From Limosilactobacillus reuteri (GTDB lineage: Bacteria; Bacillota; Bacilli; Lactobacillales; Lactobacillaceae), in contig NZ_CP027805.1 in NCBI RefSeq assembly GCF_003072625.1, forward strand, positions 1,980,185 through 2,044,184: a stretch of 64,000 nucleotides of DNA. The letters run 5' to 3'. Below the pieces are notes generated by a model, which saw nothing but the letters and a program-made list of their open reading frames with translations, made no database searches and had not been told where the DNA came from. Made by a program: the position numbers and the translations under genes. Shown here one piece after another: positions 63,506-64,000 of the stretch (positions within the stretch are counted from its first letter, which is position 1; each line of letters opens with the position of its first letter).

Positions 63506-64000
63506 ACAATTGCACCTCCTATTAAATTCGAGTGGTTTGGTTTCTAGAGTCTAAAAGACGATCTCTTCAAACATACTTTGGTAGTATAACATACTTACTG
63601 AAATTAATAAACGGCGAATTTTTATTTAAATTTTTTTGATTATTAACAAAATTGGTAAAATAATCCACAGCGTTGTGTAAATCCATAATTTGTGGACAAG
63701 TTATCAACAGTGTTTTTCAGCAATTATCCCCAAATCCACACCTGTTGATAAAGTTATCCACAGCGATCCTTCCATATGTTGATAACTCTCTAGTTTACTG
63801 CTATATCAATAGCATATATCAACACAATTCTGTGGATAAGTGATAATAGAATCTCCTTTTCCCCATTTTTCACAGCAATATTATGAATTTACACACAGTG
63901 TTGTGTAAACTTTTTTATTATTATCCACTTGGCTGTGGAAAACTTTCCCATGTAATGATAAAATACCGTTTGTAATTTAATACTTTAGGAGGAAATTATT
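63506..64000 (+). other. Replication origin region with DnaA boxes (oriC, dnaA upstream)
   Basis: The 495-base AT-rich gap between rpmH and the expected dnaA start holds at least nine DnaA boxes. Exact matches to TTATCCACA lie at 63754-63762 (+) and 63831-63839 (-). One-mismatch boxes are at 63661-63669, 63691-63699 (-), 63701-63709, 63724-63732, 63743-63751 (-), 63777-63785 (-) and 63921-63929; a weaker one is at 63934-63942 (-). AT-rich blocks at 63600-63650 and 63900-63920 could be melting sites. This layout is typical of the Firmicute origin upstream of dnaA. Confidence 0.93.
63987..63994 (+). promoter_or_regulatory. Ribosome-binding site of dnaA
   Basis: AGGAGG lies a few bases before the window end, at the right place for a start codon just beyond 64000, where dnaA is expected from the gene order. 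Confidence 0.7.

Noticed and set aside
1..64000. A new defence island or biosynthetic cluster
   Set aside because: No nuclease-helicase sets, restriction enzymes, phage genes, retrons, NRPS/PKS or RiPP genes were recognised; the accessory genes are single metabolic or regulatory genes broken up by IS elements.
1..64000. tRNA or rRNA genes
   Set aside because: No cloverleaf-like sequence with a CCA-adjacent acceptor stem or rRNA segment was noticed on either strand by eye; a tRNA scan would be needed to be certain.

Overview
The window reads as chromosomal DNA of a low-GC lactobacillus, most likely Limosilactobacillus reuteri. Three copies of an ISLre2-type (UPF0236) element, lactobacillus-style asnA-asnS and D-aspartate cross-bridge genes, and the gene order mnmG-mnmE-jag-yidC-rnpA-rpmH running into a DnaA-box region all point that way. 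The species is inferred from remembered family resemblance; no search was run. The right edge (63506-64000) is the replication origin, and the ribosome-binding site of dnaA lies at the last bases.

Layout. 1-530: 3' end of an IS30 element. 543-2070: promoter, methionine-type T-box leader and a MetE-like methyltransferase. 2124-10846: three cytochrome b5-like genes (one broken), an acetyltransferase, a broken NAD(P)-binding reductase, two HxlR regulators around a nitroreductase, two membrane proteins, a PepC-type peptidase and a second NAD(P)-binding protein. 10921-12490: ISLre2 copy 1 (dead). 12572-18980: pepN, a FolT-acetyltransferase fusion, and the T-box-controlled asnA-asnS operon. 19041-22215: remains of a cyclic-di-GMP gene group (EAL gene, 5'-truncated GGDEF gene, EAL remnant split by an IS3 element). 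22288-27058: glutamine amidotransferase, HesB-like protein, aldo/keto reductase and a LysR gene split by a second IS3 element. 27025-43835: heavily rearranged region with three defective IS30 copies, one IS5 and one ISLre2, interleaved with asparaginase, a DUF1002 protein, a wrecked two-component system, broken MarR, AEC-transporter, RibD-like and GyrI-like genes, an orphan RelB-like antitoxin, a YbaK-type editing protein, arsC, a beta-lactamase-fold hydrolase, hpt and an MgtC-like protein. 43879-52566: amidohydrolase, broken aldo/keto reductase, ISLre2 copy 3, acetyltransferase, lepB, intact IS30 and an ISL3 element. 52609-57480: D-aspartate ligase, MurE and an asparagine-synthase-type amidotransferase, probably a cell-wall cross-bridge group. 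57679-63505: the conserved origin-proximal housekeeping genes.

Twelve insertion sequences from five families lie in 64 kb, with target duplications visible for six of them. About ten further genes carry frameshifts, many in homopolymer runs. Some of these may be sequencing errors, but IS-split genes and genes with several lesions are real decay. No convincing new defence or biosynthetic system was found. The most interesting points are the FolT-GNAT fusion, a hairpin that sequesters a Shine-Dalgarno sequence at 34877-34917, the proliferation of IS30 copies that share the same transposase lesions, the decayed signalling modules (including an Asp-to-Asn receiver) and the clustering of cross-bridge genes.
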